From: Aquirhabdus sp.
GTDB taxonomy: Bacteria; Pseudomonadota; Gammaproteobacteria; Pseudomonadales; Moraxellaceae
Assembly: GCA_030149815.1 (NCBI GenBank)
Contig: JASLHI010000026.1
Coordinates: forward strand, 1 to 64,000
DNA: 64,000 nucleotides
Direction of reading: 5' to 3'
The notes under the pieces were generated by a model. The model saw only the letters and a program-made list of their open reading frames with translations. It had not been told where the DNA came from and ran no database searches. Shown here piece after piece: positions 63,958-64,000 of the stretch (position 1 is the stretch's first letter; every line of letters starts with the position of its first letter). The translations under genes were made by a program, and so were the position numbers.

Positions 63958-64000
63958 TTATTTAGTAACTGTACGGCTGCCAGCGATCACTGCAACAACA
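63958..64000 (-). CDS. C-terminal tail of an unidentified gene (runs off right edge)
   Basis: On the minus strand the last 13 codons before TAA (63960-63958) read VVAVIAGSRTVTK. The reading frame is open to the window edge and a strong terminator follows, so this is probably the 3' end of a real gene. Too little is present to name it. Confidence 0.45.
   Translation of the reverse strand, partial: VVAVIAGSRTVTK

Noticed and set aside
1..64000. CRISPR arrays, tRNA or rRNA genes, prophage, integron or secretion loci
   Set aside because: No regularly spaced direct repeats, cloverleaf-like sequences, phage structural genes or integrases were recognised on reading the window.

Overview
The window looks like chromosomal DNA from a gammaproteobacterium of the Moraxellaceae/Acinetobacter type. 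The evidence is the moderate GC content, a Pseudomonas/Acinetobacter-style DesT-DesC-DesB desaturase locus, a two-domain polyphosphate:AMP phosphotransferase, a complete RecBCD, UbiE-UbiJ-UbiB, a CysB/Sbp/CysTWA sulfate system and two FFLEELY-type proteins. I do not assign a genus. Most of the window is well-packed housekeeping sequence. No tRNA, rRNA, prophage or CRISPR array was seen.

Layout. 1-137: the end of an IS1595-type insertion sequence running off the left edge. 220-5128: catalase, then a TetR-type regulator divergent from a reductase/desaturase operon for unsaturated fatty acids. 5233-8115: envelope proteins of unknown function and a peptidyl-prolyl isomerase. 7609-12720: the ribF-ileS-lspA-fkpB cluster (minus strand). 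12846-18612: murJ, arginase, ampD and a DUF1631 protein. 18840-26135: nadC, rph, a TMEM175-like channel, dnaJ, dapB, a START-domain protein, ispH and gmk. 26198-31483: an accessory stretch between gmk and relA with chrA, a CarF/PEDS1-like lipid desaturase, a divergent XRE regulator, rpoZ, a glycosyltransferase and a diguanylate cyclase. 31535-35510: relA and rlmD. 35908-42633: sulfate uptake (sbp, a hydrolase, cysT, cysW, cysA) and cysB, with an AT-rich orphan gene between. 42737-42968: a small RNA gene. 42982-52104: recC-recB-recD. 52307-60701: a small DUF697-like protein, pap, two FFLEELY paralogues, ubiE-ubiJ-ubiB and mutM. 60797-64000: a small secreted protein, mscL, typA and the tail of one more gene.

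The most notable feature is the unannotated minus-strand RNA at about 42902-42737. It carries nine GGA motifs, a GGA-loop hairpin and an intrinsic terminator, and is preceded by a sigma70-type promoter and an 18-bp near-palindrome matching the GacA box. Together these indicate a CsrA/RsmA-titrating RNA of the RsmX/Y/Z-CsrB class. Further points are: a palindromic repeat that sits in frame inside recB; related hairpin repeats elsewhere; two other dispersed inverted repeats flanking the cys genes; and a plasmalogen-desaturase-like gene paired with a divergent XRE regulator.

How genes work together. DesT probably senses acyl-CoA saturation and represses desCB through two operators placed on the desCB promoter. 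Sbp, CysT, CysW and CysA form one sulfate/thiosulfate ABC importer under CysB. RelA, RpoZ and Gmk touch guanine-nucleotide metabolism and the stringent response. UbiE, UbiJ and UbiB act in ubiquinone synthesis. RecBCD handles double-strand ends.
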